DNA of 33,695 bases from A07HB70 sp964512675 (GTDB lineage: Archaea > Halobacteriota > Halobacteria > Halobacteriales > Haloferacaceae), in assembly GCA_964512675.1 (NCBI GenBank), contig CAZEJR010000023.1, positions 1 to 33,695 of the forward strand, in the 5' to 3' direction. Both the position numbers and the translations under genes were made by a program. The notes beneath the pieces were generated by a model, which was given only the letters and a program-made list of their open reading frames with translations, was not told the origin of the DNA and ran no database searches. Below, in pieces: positions 23,951 through 32,530 of this stretch (positions are counted from its first letter, which is position 1; each line of letters starts with the position of its first letter).

Positions 23951-25421
23951 CCTCTCGCTCCCTCGCCGCCAGCCGCGTCGCCACCGGCGGGTACGTCGCG
24001 TTCAGGAGCCACACGTACAGCCGCGTGCTGCGCCGGTGGACGCCGCTCTCGACGGCGAGGTACGCGAGGACGAACGCGGCGGCGACGACGCCGTGGACCG
24101 GCGTCAGCGCCGTCGGCCCTCCGACCGCCGGGAGGCCGGCGAGGAGACCCCTGACGACACCGTACACGCCGGCGTAGACGGCGAGCGCCGGCAGCGCCAC
24201 CGCCGGGACGGCGCCGTACCGAACTGCGCCCGGGAGCGCGGCCCGCGTGACGACCTCCCGGGCGGCGTGTACCGTCGTCAGGACGACCAGCAGTGTCAGC
24301 ACGACTCCGCCGTTCGCTCCCGTCCCCTTCCCGGTGAGCGTGGCGAACAGCACCCCCCCGACGAGCGCGGTGAGGACGACCACGGCGACGCCGACGGCGT
24401 CCGTCGACCGCTCTGGTCCCGACGCCGCCGGGTGCTCACGCTCGACCCGACCGCTCGACCCCAGAAACTGGTACGACTTGTAGCACGCGTGGAGGACGAG
24501 GTGGGTCACTGCGGCGGCGAAAAAGCCCAGCCCGGCCTGTGCGATCATGAATCCCATCTGCCCGACCGTCGAGCAGCCGAGTTCGCCCTTGACGTCCGAC
24601 CGGACGGTCTTCAGGAACTCCCCGAGTATCGCGCTTGCCGTCCCGACGAGCGCCACGACGAGCACGAGCCGGCTGTCGACGGTCACGACCGGCGCGAACC
24701 GCACCAGCAGGACTCCGCCAGCGTTGACGAATCCGGCGTGCATCAGCGCCGAGGCGGGCGTCGGGGCCGTCATCGACGAGAGCAGCCACGCGTGAACCGG
24801 CACGAGCGCGGACTGGACCGTCGCCGCCAGCAGTATCGCGGCGGCGGCGACCAGCACCGGCGGCGCAACCTCCTCGACGGCGGCGGCACCGGAGACGGTC
24901 GTCGTCCCGGTCTGCCACCACAGCGCGACGACGGCGACGGCGAGCAGCGCCGAACTCGCGAGGACGTACCGGCGCGCCAGCGCCGCCGCGGCCCGTGCCG
25001 CCGGCCAGTCCCCGTCGTGGCCGATCAGGCGGCTCATGACGAGTCCCATCGCGAGCCACGCGCCCCCGAAGAGGACGACGCTGTCTGCCGCGACGAGAAC
25101 CAGCACGGCGAGCGTGAACGCGAACGTCCGTCCGAAGAACCGGTCGACCGCCGGGGTTCCGGCCATATACCGCCGCGAGTAGCTGTGGACGACACCGCTG
25201 ACGAACGTCGCCGTCGTCCACATCACGACCGTCAGGCCGTCGACGACGACCACTCCGGTCAGTGTCCACCCGTCGCCTCGCACGACCCGCAGGGCCAGTG
25301 CGCCGAGGCTCCCGATCCACAGGAGCCAGACGAGCCGTGTCAACGCCGCCGGGACACGTGACTCTCGACGCTGCTGCGGTGGTAGCTGTCCGACGGTCGT
25401 CGTCTGGTGCTCTCCTGGCAT
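23940..25421 (-). CDS. dabB: DabB, cation-conducting membrane subunit of the DAB pump (NuoL/MrpA-like)
   Basis: A 493-residue membrane protein of the proton-conducting NuoL/MrpA family, with about 12-14 helices. Signature regions are ALVPVHAWLLSSMTAPTPAS and ALMHAGFVNAGGVLLVRFAP in the centre, then STVGQMGFMIAQAGLG and HACYKSYQFLGSS, which carry the His/Lys of the proton path. Being next to dabA and shorter than NuoL (about 600) identifies it as DabB rather than a complex I or Mrp subunit. ATG at 25421 is about 80 nt downstream of a TATA element, so the mRNA should have a leader of about 60 nt. First gene of the dabB-dabA operon. Confidence 0.93.
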   Translation of the reverse strand: MPGEHQTTTVGQLPPQQRRESRVPAALTRLVWLLWIGSLGALALRVVRGDGWTLTGVVVVDGLTVVMWTTATFVSGVVHSYSRRYMAGTPAVDRFFGRTFAFTLAVLVLVAADSVVLFGGAWLAMGLVMSRLIGHDGDWPAARAAAALARRYVLASSALLAVAVVALWWQTGTTTVSGAAAVEEVAPPVLVAAAAILLAATVQSALVPVHAWLLSSMTAPTPASALMHAGFVNAGGVLLVRFAPVVTVDSRLVLVVALVGTASAILGEFLKTVRSDVKGELGCSTVGQMGFMIAQAGLGFFAAAVTHLVLHACYKSYQFLGSSGRVEREHPAASGPERSTDAVGVAVVVLTALVGGVLFATLTGKGTGANGGVVLTLLVVLTTVHAAREVVTRAALPGAVRYGAVPAVALPALAVYAGVYGVVRGLLAGLPAVGGPTALTPVHGVVAAAFVLAYLAVESGVHRRSTRLYVWLLNATYPPVATRLAAREREDGS

Positions 25422-25503
25422 CGTCCGGTGTCCCGGCCAGCCGTCGTCCGGGCGGTCTCTCCCGACTGCCGGCCCGAGTCGTGGTGTAGACGAACAGAAT
25501 GCC

Positions 25504-25511
25504 TATTAAAT
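25504..25511 (-). promoter_or_regulatory. TATA-like element for dabBA
   Basis: ATTTAATA on the minus strand, at the edge of an unusually AT-rich block (about 25500-25560) between dabB and the amidohydrolase gene. A transcription start near 25480 is expected. Confidence 0.55.
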
Positions 25512-25652
25512 CTGTCTGTATTCCCAGATCGTTCTCAGATATAGAATTATAGAACATTATGGTCGTCTCCGCCGCGGTCGGACGCGGCGTGTCGTACTCG
25601 TCGAGCCGCGTCGAACACAAAGTCATATCGGCCCGACCGCCGACAGTCCGGT

Positions 25653-26669
25653 ATGGAAGAGGTCGCCGGGACGATTCTCGTCGGGGACTCGTTCGACCCG
25701 GTTCGGGGCCGTGTCGTCGTCCGGGACGGCCAGATTGCGGCCGTCGAGCAGACGGCGACGGACTCGACGGACATCGTCCTGCCGGCGTTTGTCAACGCAC
25801 ACACGCACCTCGGCGACTCCGTCGCGAAGGAGGCTGCGGTCGGCTGTTCGCTGGACGAGGCGGTGGCGCCGCCGGACAGCCTGAAACACCGCCGGCTCGC
25901 CGCCGTCGACCGCGCCGACGTCGTCGCGGCGATGCGCCGGACGCTCCGCTTCGCCGAGCGGACGGGCACCGTCGCCTGTCTCGACTTCCGCGAGTCTGGC
26001 GTCGATGGTGCCCGCGCGCTCCGGGCGGCTGCCGACCCGGTCGGTGTCGACCCGTTCGTCTTCGGGAGCGGGGACGCCGCGGTCCTCGACGTCGCCGACG
26101 GCTACGGCGCCAGCGGCGCGAACGACGACGACTTCGCGGACGAACGCGCCGCGGCGCGGGCGCGTGACGTCCCGTTCGCGATCCACGCCGGCGAGCCGGA
26201 CCCGACAGATATCCACCCCGCTCTCGACCTGGAGCCGGACCTGCTCGTTCACATGGTCCACGCCGGCGAGTCCCACCTCGAGCGAGTCGCCGACCAGACC
26301 GTGCCGGTCGCGGTCTGTCCCCGCGCGAACGCCGTCCTCGACGTCGGACGACCGCCGATCCGAGACCTCCTCGACCACACGACCGTCGCGCTCGGGACGG
26401 ACAACGTCATGCTCAACCCGCCGTCGATGTTCCGCGAGATGGCCTTCACGGCGAAGCAGTTCGACGTGACCGCCCGCGAGGTGCTCGGGATGGCGACGAC
26501 AGCCGGCGCCGAGGCCGTCGGTCTCGACTGCGGCGTCGTCGAACCGGGCCGACGGGCGGCGCTTACAGTTCTCGACGGCGACTCGGACAACCTGACCGGG
26601 ACAGCCGACCCCGTCCGGGCCGTCGTTCGCCGCGCGACCGCGCTGGACGTCGAGCGCGTGGTGTGCTAG
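25653..26669 (+). CDS. amidohydrolase-superfamily protein (cytosine/guanine deaminase-like)
   Basis: A 338-residue metal-dependent hydrolase. Small beta-strands at both ends (ILVGDSFDPVRGRVVVRDG and a C-terminal ALTVLDGDS) frame a TIM barrel. Metal and catalytic residues are H50-T-H52 (PAFVNAHTHLGD), H178 and E181 (AIHAGE), a His in LLVHMVHAG (200 or 203) and D250 (ALGTDNVMLNPPS). The HxxE plus late Asp pattern is that of deaminating members (TrzA/AtzA/guanine deaminase group); at 338 residues it is shorter than most. The substrate is unknown. ATG at 25653 has GTCATATC about 28 nt upstream. Convergent with the Lrp gene; the stop codons share CTAG. Confidence 0.88.
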   Translation: MEEVAGTILVGDSFDPVRGRVVVRDGQIAAVEQTATDSTDIVLPAFVNAHTHLGDSVAKEAAVGCSLDEAVAPPDSLKHRRLAAVDRADVVAAMRRTLRFAERTGTVACLDFRESGVDGARALRAAADPVGVDPFVFGSGDAAVLDVADGYGASGANDDDFADERAAARARDVPFAIHAGEPDPTDIHPALDLEPDLLVHMVHAGESHLERVADQTVPVAVCPRANAVLDVGRPPIRDLLDHTTVALGTDNVMLNPPSMFREMAFTAKQFDVTAREVLGMATTAGAEAVGLDCGVVEPGRRAALTVLDGDSDNLTGTADPVRAVVRRATALDVERVVC

Positions 26670-27133
26670 TCGCGACCGGCGTCGAACCGACCGAACGGCG
26701 TCGTCTCGTGGCTACGGACGAGTACCTCGTCGGCGACGGTGAGGCCCATCTCCAAGAGCGCCTGCGCGACGGGCGTGATGTCGCCGTCCGACTCGCCGAC
26801 GGCGGTCACCAGGAGGTTCCGCTCGCCCGTCACGAGCTCCTGCACCGAGACGACACCGTCGACGGCTAATATCTCCGAGACGAGGCCGCCGCGTTCCGGG
26901 ATCGAGGCGGTACAGAACAGCAGCATCCGGAGCGGGTAGCCCGAGCGGTCGTAGTCCACCTCCGCGCTGTACCCCTTGATCACCCCGTCGCTCTCGAGGC
27001 GTCCGATTCGCTTGCGGACGGTGCTGTCCGAGGTGCCGGTTCGTTCCGCGATGTCGCCCGACGACGTGTTCCGGGCGTCCTCCTGGAGGGCGTGGAGGAT
27101 CGCCTCGTCGACGTCGTCGACGCCGTCGACCAT
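26666..27133 (-). CDS. Lrp/AsnC-family transcriptional regulator
   Basis: A 155-residue regulator. The winged helix-turn-helix (about 6-55, core SSGDIAERTGTSDSTVRKRI) is followed by a RAM/ligand-binding ferredoxin domain (about 68-140, LRMLLFCTASIP and VVSVQELVTGERNLLVTAVG). Unlike AhbAB, it has an intact DNA-recognition helix and lacks the heme-pathway motifs. ATG at 27133 lies downstream of a TATTCC-type box and a perfect 22-bp inverted repeat, which points to autoregulation. Homologues respond to amino acids or other metabolites; the ligand is unknown here. Convergent neighbour is the amidohydrolase gene. Confidence 0.92.
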   Translation of the reverse strand: MVDGVDDVDEAILHALQEDARNTSSGDIAERTGTSDSTVRKRIGRLESDGVIKGYSAEVDYDRSGYPLRMLLFCTASIPERGGLVSEILAVDGVVSVQELVTGERNLLVTAVGESDGDITPVAQALLEMGLTVADEVLVRSHETTPFGRFDAGRD

Positions 27134-27134
27134 G

Positions 27135-27156
27135 TCCACACGTCGCGCGGTGTGGA
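27135..27156. promoter_or_regulatory. perfect inverted repeat in the Lrp promoter (putative operator)
   Basis: TCCACAC-N8-GTGTGGA. It fills the space between the TATA-like box (27154-27162) and the Lrp start codon (27133), overlapping the box by 3 nt. This is the expected position for a repressor site. Confidence 0.6.
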
Positions 27157-27162
27157 ATAAAG
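27154..27162 (-). promoter_or_regulatory. TATA-like element for the Lrp gene
   Basis: CTTTATTCC on the minus strand, about 25 nt before the ATG at 27133, predicting a near-leaderless mRNA. Confidence 0.5.
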
Positions 27163-27335
27163 CTACTTTGCTCGGTCCTCCGCCCGCGGCGACGGTCGAG
27201 CGTACCGCCGGAGTCGCCCCCGCGTCCCTCGCCCGGCGACACCGCGGTGCGTACGACGTCCGCCACCGGGACCGACCCGGTGACGCCGTCTGCCGGTCGG
27301 ACGCGCTCACGCCGGCGTCTCCCGTGCGCGGACCG

Positions 27336-27659
27336 TCACAGCTCGTCTCGCCACCGCAGCGAGTTCCTGTTCAGCTCCTCGACGACCGGTCTCCCGCCCT
27401 CGAGCATCCTGTCGGCGACGTCGACCGCCGCCCGTAGCTCCTCACGAGACAGGCTCTCGACCGCGGGTCGACCGTCGACGTGGTCGTACCACTCGTCTTC
27501 GAACAGGGTGTCGAGGACGACGCGCCCGAAGCAGTGGTCGAGGCGAATCGGCCAGCCGTCGCTGCGCCGTGCCACCGCCGGAAGCTCCTCGTTCACCTTC
27601 CGGTCGTACTCCTCGCGGAGCTCGGAGATGTCGCCGCCGTCGAGCGTCCTCTGTCCCAC
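27336..27659 (-). CDS. small acidic protein, function unknown
   Basis: A 107-residue helical protein without membrane segments. Notable stretches are RLDHCFGRVVLDTLFEDEW (39-57), a Cys in a conserved-looking DHCF, and the end LNRNSLRWRDEL. Codon use and composition are those of a real halophilic gene, unlike the Arg/Pro-rich extension upstream of GTG 27659, which is why I start here. I do not recognise a characterised family. It stands alone, 202 nt after the Lrp gene start and 266 nt before the MATE gene end. Confidence 0.7.
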   Translation of the reverse strand: MGQRTLDGGDISELREEYDRKVNEELPAVARRSDGWPIRLDHCFGRVVLDTLFEDEWYDHVDGRPAVESLSREELRAAVDVADRMLEGGRPVVEELNRNSLRWRDEL

Positions 27660-27925
27660 GCGTCCTCTCGGGGCGGCACCGTATTCAGCCTGTCTCGTCT
27701 CCGGGACGCCGGGCGAGCTCCGCACAGCCCCGGCTCTGGGCCCGGAGCGGGTCGACTCGCGCGGCAGACCGAGCCGGCAGGCGGGGCCCGGTCCGTCCGG
27801 CGGCCCGACCGTCAGCCCCGCGTGTCCCACCACGCGGTCCGCCGGCTCTCCCGACCCACGGTACACAGCCGGGACGACGCGGGTTGTTCCGGTGGTCGCG
27901 TGACCCGTGTGGGACTCGTGCCGGG

Positions 27926-29341
27926 TCAGTCCCCGGCGTCGGGCCGGTAGGCCCGGCTGACTGCCTTCCAGCGGTTGGTGCGAAACCGACGGAGGTTGAC
28001 CGCCATCGGAATCGCCGTCTCGACGAGGAAGGCGAGTTGCAGTCCGGCTACCCCGAGCGCCGTCACCGTCCCGAGCCAGGCGACCGGCAGCGCCCCCAGG
28101 TACAGCCCGACGAGCGTCGCGGCGAACGGCACCCGCGTGTCGCCGGCGCCCCGGAGCGTACCGGTCAGCGAGCCGTCGACCCCCATCGGGACGACGCTGA
28201 CGGCGGCGACGGCGACGAACGCGCCGGTCAGCGCCACCTCTGCCGGCTCGACGAACACGGCGGCGACCGGCTCCGCCAGCACGAACACCACGACCGCGAC
28301 GACCGCGAACACAAGCGTGGACAGCGTGGTGATCTCACGACCGAGCGCCTCTGCCTCTCCCTCGTCGCCGCCGCCAAGCGCCTGGCCGACCAGCGTGGAC
28401 GCGGCGATGGAGAAACCCCACGAGAAGCTGTTCAGCAGCTCGCGCACCTGTCTCGCAACTCCGACCGCCGCGACCGCGACGGGACCGAAGGTGGCGGCGA
28501 GCGCCAGCAGCGGAAACACGACCAGCCCCTGTGCGACTCGGCGGGCGGCGAGCGGGCTGGCCACCTGCACCACCTGACCGAACAGCTCCCGGTCGGGCCG
28601 GCGGCTCTCGGCCGACAGCGGCACCGGACTGGCGCCCCGGCCGAAGTACGACCGTCCGGTCATCCCCCAGGCGAACACGACCGTCACGAGCGCGGTCGCC
28701 AGCGCGGTGCCGAGCGCGGCGCCGACCACGCCCATCCCCAGCCCGAGCACGAACAGCCCGCTCAGAGCGACGTTCGTCACCGCACCGCCGACACGGACTG
28801 CCATCGGCGTGACCGTGTCTCCGACGCCGGCGTACGTGCGGCTCGCGACGAGGTTGAGAAACTCGAAGACGAGCCCCGGCGCCACGACCGCCAGGTACGC
28901 ACTGCCGAACCGGACGGTGGCGTCGTCCGCACCCAGTAGCGCCACGAGCGGCCCCGCGGCGACGACGTACAGCGTCACCGTCGGGAGCGCCAGCACCACC
29001 GCGACGAGCACGCTGGTCTCGACCACCCGTGCGGCCCGACCGAGGTCGTCGCCGCCGTAGTTCTGCGAGACCAGGGAGACGGTGCCGCCGGCCAGCCCGA
29101 TTGCGGCGAACTTGGCGACCGTCCAGTAGGCGCTTGCGACGGTGACGCCGGCGACGGCGGTCGACCCGAGGACGACCCCGACCAGCGCGAGGTCGACCAC
29201 CCGCTTCGACATGATCGCGATCCCGGTGACGACGCGCGGCCACGCCAGGTCGACGGTCGCCCGGAGCCGGCGCTCGTCGATGACGCCTCTCCTGGCGAGC
29301 AGCGCGACGACCGCGTCGCCCCCACGCCGAAGCAGCTGCAC
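27926..29341 (-). CDS. MATE-family efflux transporter
   Basis: A 471-residue protein with 12 predicted helices in two similar halves, of the DinF/NorM group. Typical segments are RVVDLALVGVVLGSTAVAGV, AKFAAIGLAGGTVSLVSQNY and, in the second half, SWGFSIAASTLVGQALGGGD. Family members export cationic drugs or metabolites in exchange for Na+ or H+. It starts with GTG at 29341, with a CTTAGCC box about 33 nt upstream. Substrate unknown. Confidence 0.93.
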   Translation of the reverse strand: MQLLRRGGDAVVALLARRGVIDERRLRATVDLAWPRVVTGIAIMSKRVVDLALVGVVLGSTAVAGVTVASAYWTVAKFAAIGLAGGTVSLVSQNYGGDDLGRAARVVETSVLVAVVLALPTVTLYVVAAGPLVALLGADDATVRFGSAYLAVVAPGLVFEFLNLVASRTYAGVGDTVTPMAVRVGGAVTNVALSGLFVLGLGMGVVGAALGTALATALVTVVFAWGMTGRSYFGRGASPVPLSAESRRPDRELFGQVVQVASPLAARRVAQGLVVFPLLALAATFGPVAVAAVGVARQVRELLNSFSWGFSIAASTLVGQALGGGDEGEAEALGREITTLSTLVFAVVAVVVFVLAEPVAAVFVEPAEVALTGAFVAVAAVSVVPMGVDGSLTGTLRGAGDTRVPFAATLVGLYLGALPVAWLGTVTALGVAGLQLAFLVETAIPMAVNLRRFRTNRWKAVSRAYRPDAGD

Positions 29342-29677
29342 GTCAGCCGGTTCGTGACACGACGGCTAAGTGGTTCGGCTTCGCGCGCGCCAACCCCCGG
29401 TCGACGTGTCGCCCGCTCCCTGTCGCGACCCCGGTTCCGGGCGCGGCTAGAGCGGCGAGACGGGCGCGCGACCCGGCGCCTCTCACGTCGTATCAGAACG
29501 CATAAGTCCGCGAGCGGGCTGTATACGTGGTGTTACCGTGGGTCTCACCCCGACACCGGCCAGCGCGCCGCCGTGGACTCGACGCGCATGACCAGAGCAA
29601 GCCACAGTCCGCTGCCGGCGACGTTCGCTCGGGCCGGGAGCGGCGTCTCGCAGCCGGGCGACACCTGACACCCCGAG
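29342..29677. other. 336-nt region between divergent MATE and sulfatase-like genes
   Basis: No convincing gene. A GCATAAG element near 29499 could be the promoter of the sulfatase-like gene, which would give it a leader of about 150 nt; nothing TATA-like is closer. Confidence 0.45.
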
Positions 29678-31114
29678 ATGGCTCCCGAGACGGCACCGAC
29701 GGTCTCGAACGTCGTCCTCGTCACGGTCGACTCGCTTCGCGCCGACGCGGTCTCCGCGTACGACGAGACGCGTCACACGCCGGTCCTGGAGCGGATCGCC
29801 GACCGGGGCACCGTCTTCGACCGGGCGTTCGCGGAGGGCAACTGGACGCCGTTCTCGTTCCCGTCGATCATGGCCTCACGCCCGGTGTTCACGGCCGACG
29901 GACAGACCGGCGTGCGGACCGTGCCGACGCTCCCGACCGTACTGTCCGACGCCGGGGTGTCGACAGCCGGGTTCAACGCGGCGAACGGCTTTCTCACCTC
30001 GCACTGGGGCTACGACGCCGGGTTCGACACGTTCGACTCGTTCGCCACGACCGTGACCTCGGGGCTGTACGACCGGTATCTCGCCACCCACCCGACCGTC
30101 GAGGCGTGGCTACAGCTGTTGACCGCCCCCGTTCGGCGCCTCCGCTCGTGGGCTCGTGGCGACATCGACGACCAGCCGTTTCTCGACGCCTCTCGCATGT
30201 TCGACGTCGAGCACGCGGCGACCTCGTTCGTCGAGGAGACCGCGTCACCGTTCTTCCTCTGGGTCCACTACATGGACACCCACACACCGTACGTTCCGGC
30301 CCCCCGGTATATCCGGGAGATCTCCCGCGACCTGGTCGGGACACACCGCATGCTCCACGCACACACGCGGACGGGGCTCGGGTTGGACGTGGGGTCACGG
30401 ACGCTCGCCGAACTGCGGACCCTGTACCAGGCCGCGGTCAGACAGGTCGACGCCAGCATCGGTCGGCTGCTGGAGGCGCTGTCGACGGCGGGCGTCGCCG
30501 GCGAGACCGCCGTCGTCGTCGTCGGTGACCACGGCGAGGAGTTCCAGGAGCACGGCCACCTCGCTCACTACCCCAAGCTGTACGACGAGCTGATCCGGGT
30601 TCCGCTCCTGGTCGACGTGCCCGGTGCCGAACGCCGCCGGGTCGAGGAGCCGGTCGGCCTCGGGTCGATCTCTCCGACCGTCGCGACACTTCTGGGGACA
30701 CGGCCCCCGTCACGGTGGCGCGGGACGTCCCTCACGCCGAGCCTCCTCGAGGGCGCCCCTCCGGCCGGCGACCCGGTCGTCTCCGTCACCGTCCGTGGCG
30801 ACGAGGTGACCTCACAGCCGATCCCGCGGGCACCCGGGGACGGCGACCTGCTCGTCAGCGTCCGCGACCGGGACTGGACCTACGTCGAGAACGTCGACAC
30901 CGGCAGTACCGAACTGTACCACCGACCGACGGACCCGGCCCAGCAGGACGACCGCTCGACCGCCCCGACGCCAGCCGAACGGGACGTCATCGACCGGTTC
31001 GGCTCGATCGCCGCCGACCGCGCCGCGACGATACGCGCACGGACAGGGGAGGCGTCACCCGAGGAGATGGACGACGGCCTGGAGACACGGCTCGAAGCGC
31101 TCGGCTACCGGTAG
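29678..31114 (+). CDS. sulfatase-like hydrolase (alkaline phosphatase superfamily) without Cys nucleophile
   Basis: A 478-residue protein of the alkaline phosphatase superfamily. N-terminal metal site is VLVTVDSLRADAVSAY (Asp18, Asp23), mid-protein FFLWVHYMDTHTPY (His202), and the second metal pair is in VVVVGDHGEEFQEHGHLAH (Asp284, His285). Where true sulfatases have C-x-P-S-R (Cys becomes formylglycine) this one reads S60-F-P-S-I, with Thr57 three residues earlier. It therefore probably uses an unmodified Ser/Thr, as in phospho-transferring members. No signal peptide or membrane helix is visible, suggesting cytoplasmic action, perhaps on glycan or lipid precursors (inference). Confidence 0.86.
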   Translation: MAPETAPTVSNVVLVTVDSLRADAVSAYDETRHTPVLERIADRGTVFDRAFAEGNWTPFSFPSIMASRPVFTADGQTGVRTVPTLPTVLSDAGVSTAGFNAANGFLTSHWGYDAGFDTFDSFATTVTSGLYDRYLATHPTVEAWLQLLTAPVRRLRSWARGDIDDQPFLDASRMFDVEHAATSFVEETASPFFLWVHYMDTHTPYVPAPRYIREISRDLVGTHRMLHAHTRTGLGLDVGSRTLAELRTLYQAAVRQVDASIGRLLEALSTAGVAGETAVVVVGDHGEEFQEHGHLAHYPKLYDELIRVPLLVDVPGAERRRVEEPVGLGSISPTVATLLGTRPPSRWRGTSLTPSLLEGAPPAGDPVVSVTVRGDEVTSQPIPRAPGDGDLLVSVRDRDWTYVENVDTGSTELYHRPTDPAQQDDRSTAPTPAERDVIDRFGSIAADRAATIRARTGEASPEEMDDGLETRLEALGYR

Positions 31115-31137
31115 AGCGGTTCTCCGGTGCCCGCGGC

Positions 31138-32178
31138 TCACGAGCCGCCCGCGGTGAGCCGCGGACAGGCGAGTCCGTCGGCGACACCACTCCCCACGAG
31201 CCCACAGAGCAGGTCGAGGTCGTCGCTCGCGTAGCTCTTCAGAAACCGGCCGAGCTCCGCCGCGCCGTCCTCGGCGCCGAGATACCGCTCGACGAGCGCC
31301 GCGTAGTCCCGGTCTGTCATCCGGCCCTCGGAGCGCGACGGGGGGCCGACGTCTCCTCGTCGGTCCGCCGGATCGCTCTCGAGGTCGAGGTCGCGGCTGT
31401 CGAGCACCGTCGCCCCGAACTCGACGCCCAGCCGCCGCGCGACGTCCTCGAGCGTGTCGCCCGCCGCTCTGCCGGCGACGGCTGCCAGCTCCGCGTGGAA
31501 GCACTCGTCCAGCACCCGACCTGCCTCCGCTCCGACGACGTCGCCCTCGGCTGCCGAGACGAGGCGCGTGCGGAGCAGTTCGAGCGGGGACCGGTCGCCG
31601 CCACGGGTGACGAGTGTCGCCGCCGCGTCGGAGAGGTCCCTGACGACGTGCTGGAGCAGGAGGTGCTCGTCTCGGGTGTCCGGCTCCTCGCGGTGGTAGA
31701 CGGCCGTGTCGTCGGCTCCGTCGCAGTACGCGAGACAGACAGCGCCGATCTCGAACGTCTCCGGGTCTGCGGCACGGATAGCCGCCACCTCGCCCGTCGG
31801 TCGGGGCTGCACTGTCACGGCGACGACCGCCTCGCTCGCTCCCAGCCGGACCAGCCACGGGTCGTCGAGTTCGGCCCGTGACGGGTACGGCCGTCGATCT
31901 GGCGGCTCGATCCGCTCCGCGCCGCCCCCCTCGGACAGTACCACGAGCGTCGACCCGTGTGTTTCCGACCGCGTGACGCCGTCGACCCGGTACCACTCGC
32001 CCGTCTCTGCGGGCAGACCGACAGCCGACGGGTCCCGAACCGTCACCCGCAGCTCTGTCCCCTCGACGTCGGTACAGTACAGCGTGTGTGCGGCTCCGGC
32101 CGGGTCGTCCGCGACGCCGTCGACCCGGAGCGGCAGTGTCGACGCGCCGTCCGCCGGTATCGCTCTCGTGGCTCTCAT
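31138..32178 (-). CDS. uncharacterised protein: probable OB-fold plus degenerate PolB-type exonuclease domain
   Basis: A 346-residue protein. Residues about 10-90 look like an OB-fold (LPLRVDGV, ELRVTVRDPS, ETGEWYRVDGV). Residues about 105-340 resemble the RNase H-like 3'-5' exonuclease of family B polymerases: FEIGAVCLAYCDG, DEHLLLQHVVRDL, an Exo II-like ATLVTRGGDRSPLELLRTR, a long helical part, and an Exo III-like Y316-x3-D320 (SYASDDLDLL). The Exo I Asp/Glu pair is replaced (VAVTVQPRP) and the Exo II Asn/Asp are missing, so catalysis is doubtful. The assignment is inference from pattern only. ATG at 32178 has TTTTTATC about 35 nt upstream. Confidence 0.7.
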   Translation of the reverse strand: MRATRAIPADGASTLPLRVDGVADDPAGAAHTLYCTDVEGTELRVTVRDPSAVGLPAETGEWYRVDGVTRSETHGSTLVVLSEGGGAERIEPPDRRPYPSRAELDDPWLVRLGASEAVVAVTVQPRPTGEVAAIRAADPETFEIGAVCLAYCDGADDTAVYHREEPDTRDEHLLLQHVVRDLSDAAATLVTRGGDRSPLELLRTRLVSAAEGDVVGAEAGRVLDECFHAELAAVAGRAAGDTLEDVARRLGVEFGATVLDSRDLDLESDPADRRGDVGPPSRSEGRMTDRDYAALVERYLGAEDGAAELGRFLKSYASDDLDLLCGLVGSGVADGLACPRLTAGGS

Positions 32179-32210
32179 CTCGGTGTCTGTTCGGGGGTGT
32201 GTTCCGTACA

Positions 32211-32219
32211 GATAAAAAC
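32211..32219 (-). promoter_or_regulatory. TATA-like element for the OB/exonuclease-like gene
   Basis: GTTTTTATC on the minus strand, about 35 nt before the ATG at 32178, the strongest AT run in this stretch. Confidence 0.5.
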
Positions 32220-32530
32220 AGCAGCTGTCCGTCTCGACCGTGTGACACGGCGTCGCGCCGTGTCGACCGGCTCGACCGCCGTTCTGGTCCCGAGCGGCTC
32301 CGGCGCGACACGCAGGGCGAGGCCAGTAGAACGGGCAGCTGACGCCGCGGGAGTGCGTGACGAGCCCCGTGTAGTCACAGTGGCTCGAGAAACCTAACGC
32401 TACGCGCGCCCGTCAGACGTGTGAGCTCTCCCGGCTCAAAGCGGTGGGCTCTCTCGCCACAGAGTGAACGCAGACTCGATGTGGCGGGTCGGCGTACTCG
32501 CTCAGCGGCTCGACCCACGCGTCCCGGGCT
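32220..32530. other. 311-nt non-coding stretch
   Basis: I see no gene, repeat or structured RNA. Open frames are Arg/Ser-rich shadows. Confidence 0.5.

Noticed and set aside
21701..24154. 817-codon plus-strand open frame antisense to dabA
   Set aside because: The minus strand encodes DabA with its zinc residues; the plus frame is Arg/Val-rich without motifs.
23940..25421. NuoL or MrpA subunit of complex I or a Mrp antiporter
   Set aside because: No other nuo or mrp gene is nearby and dabA overlaps its 3' end, so DabB fits.
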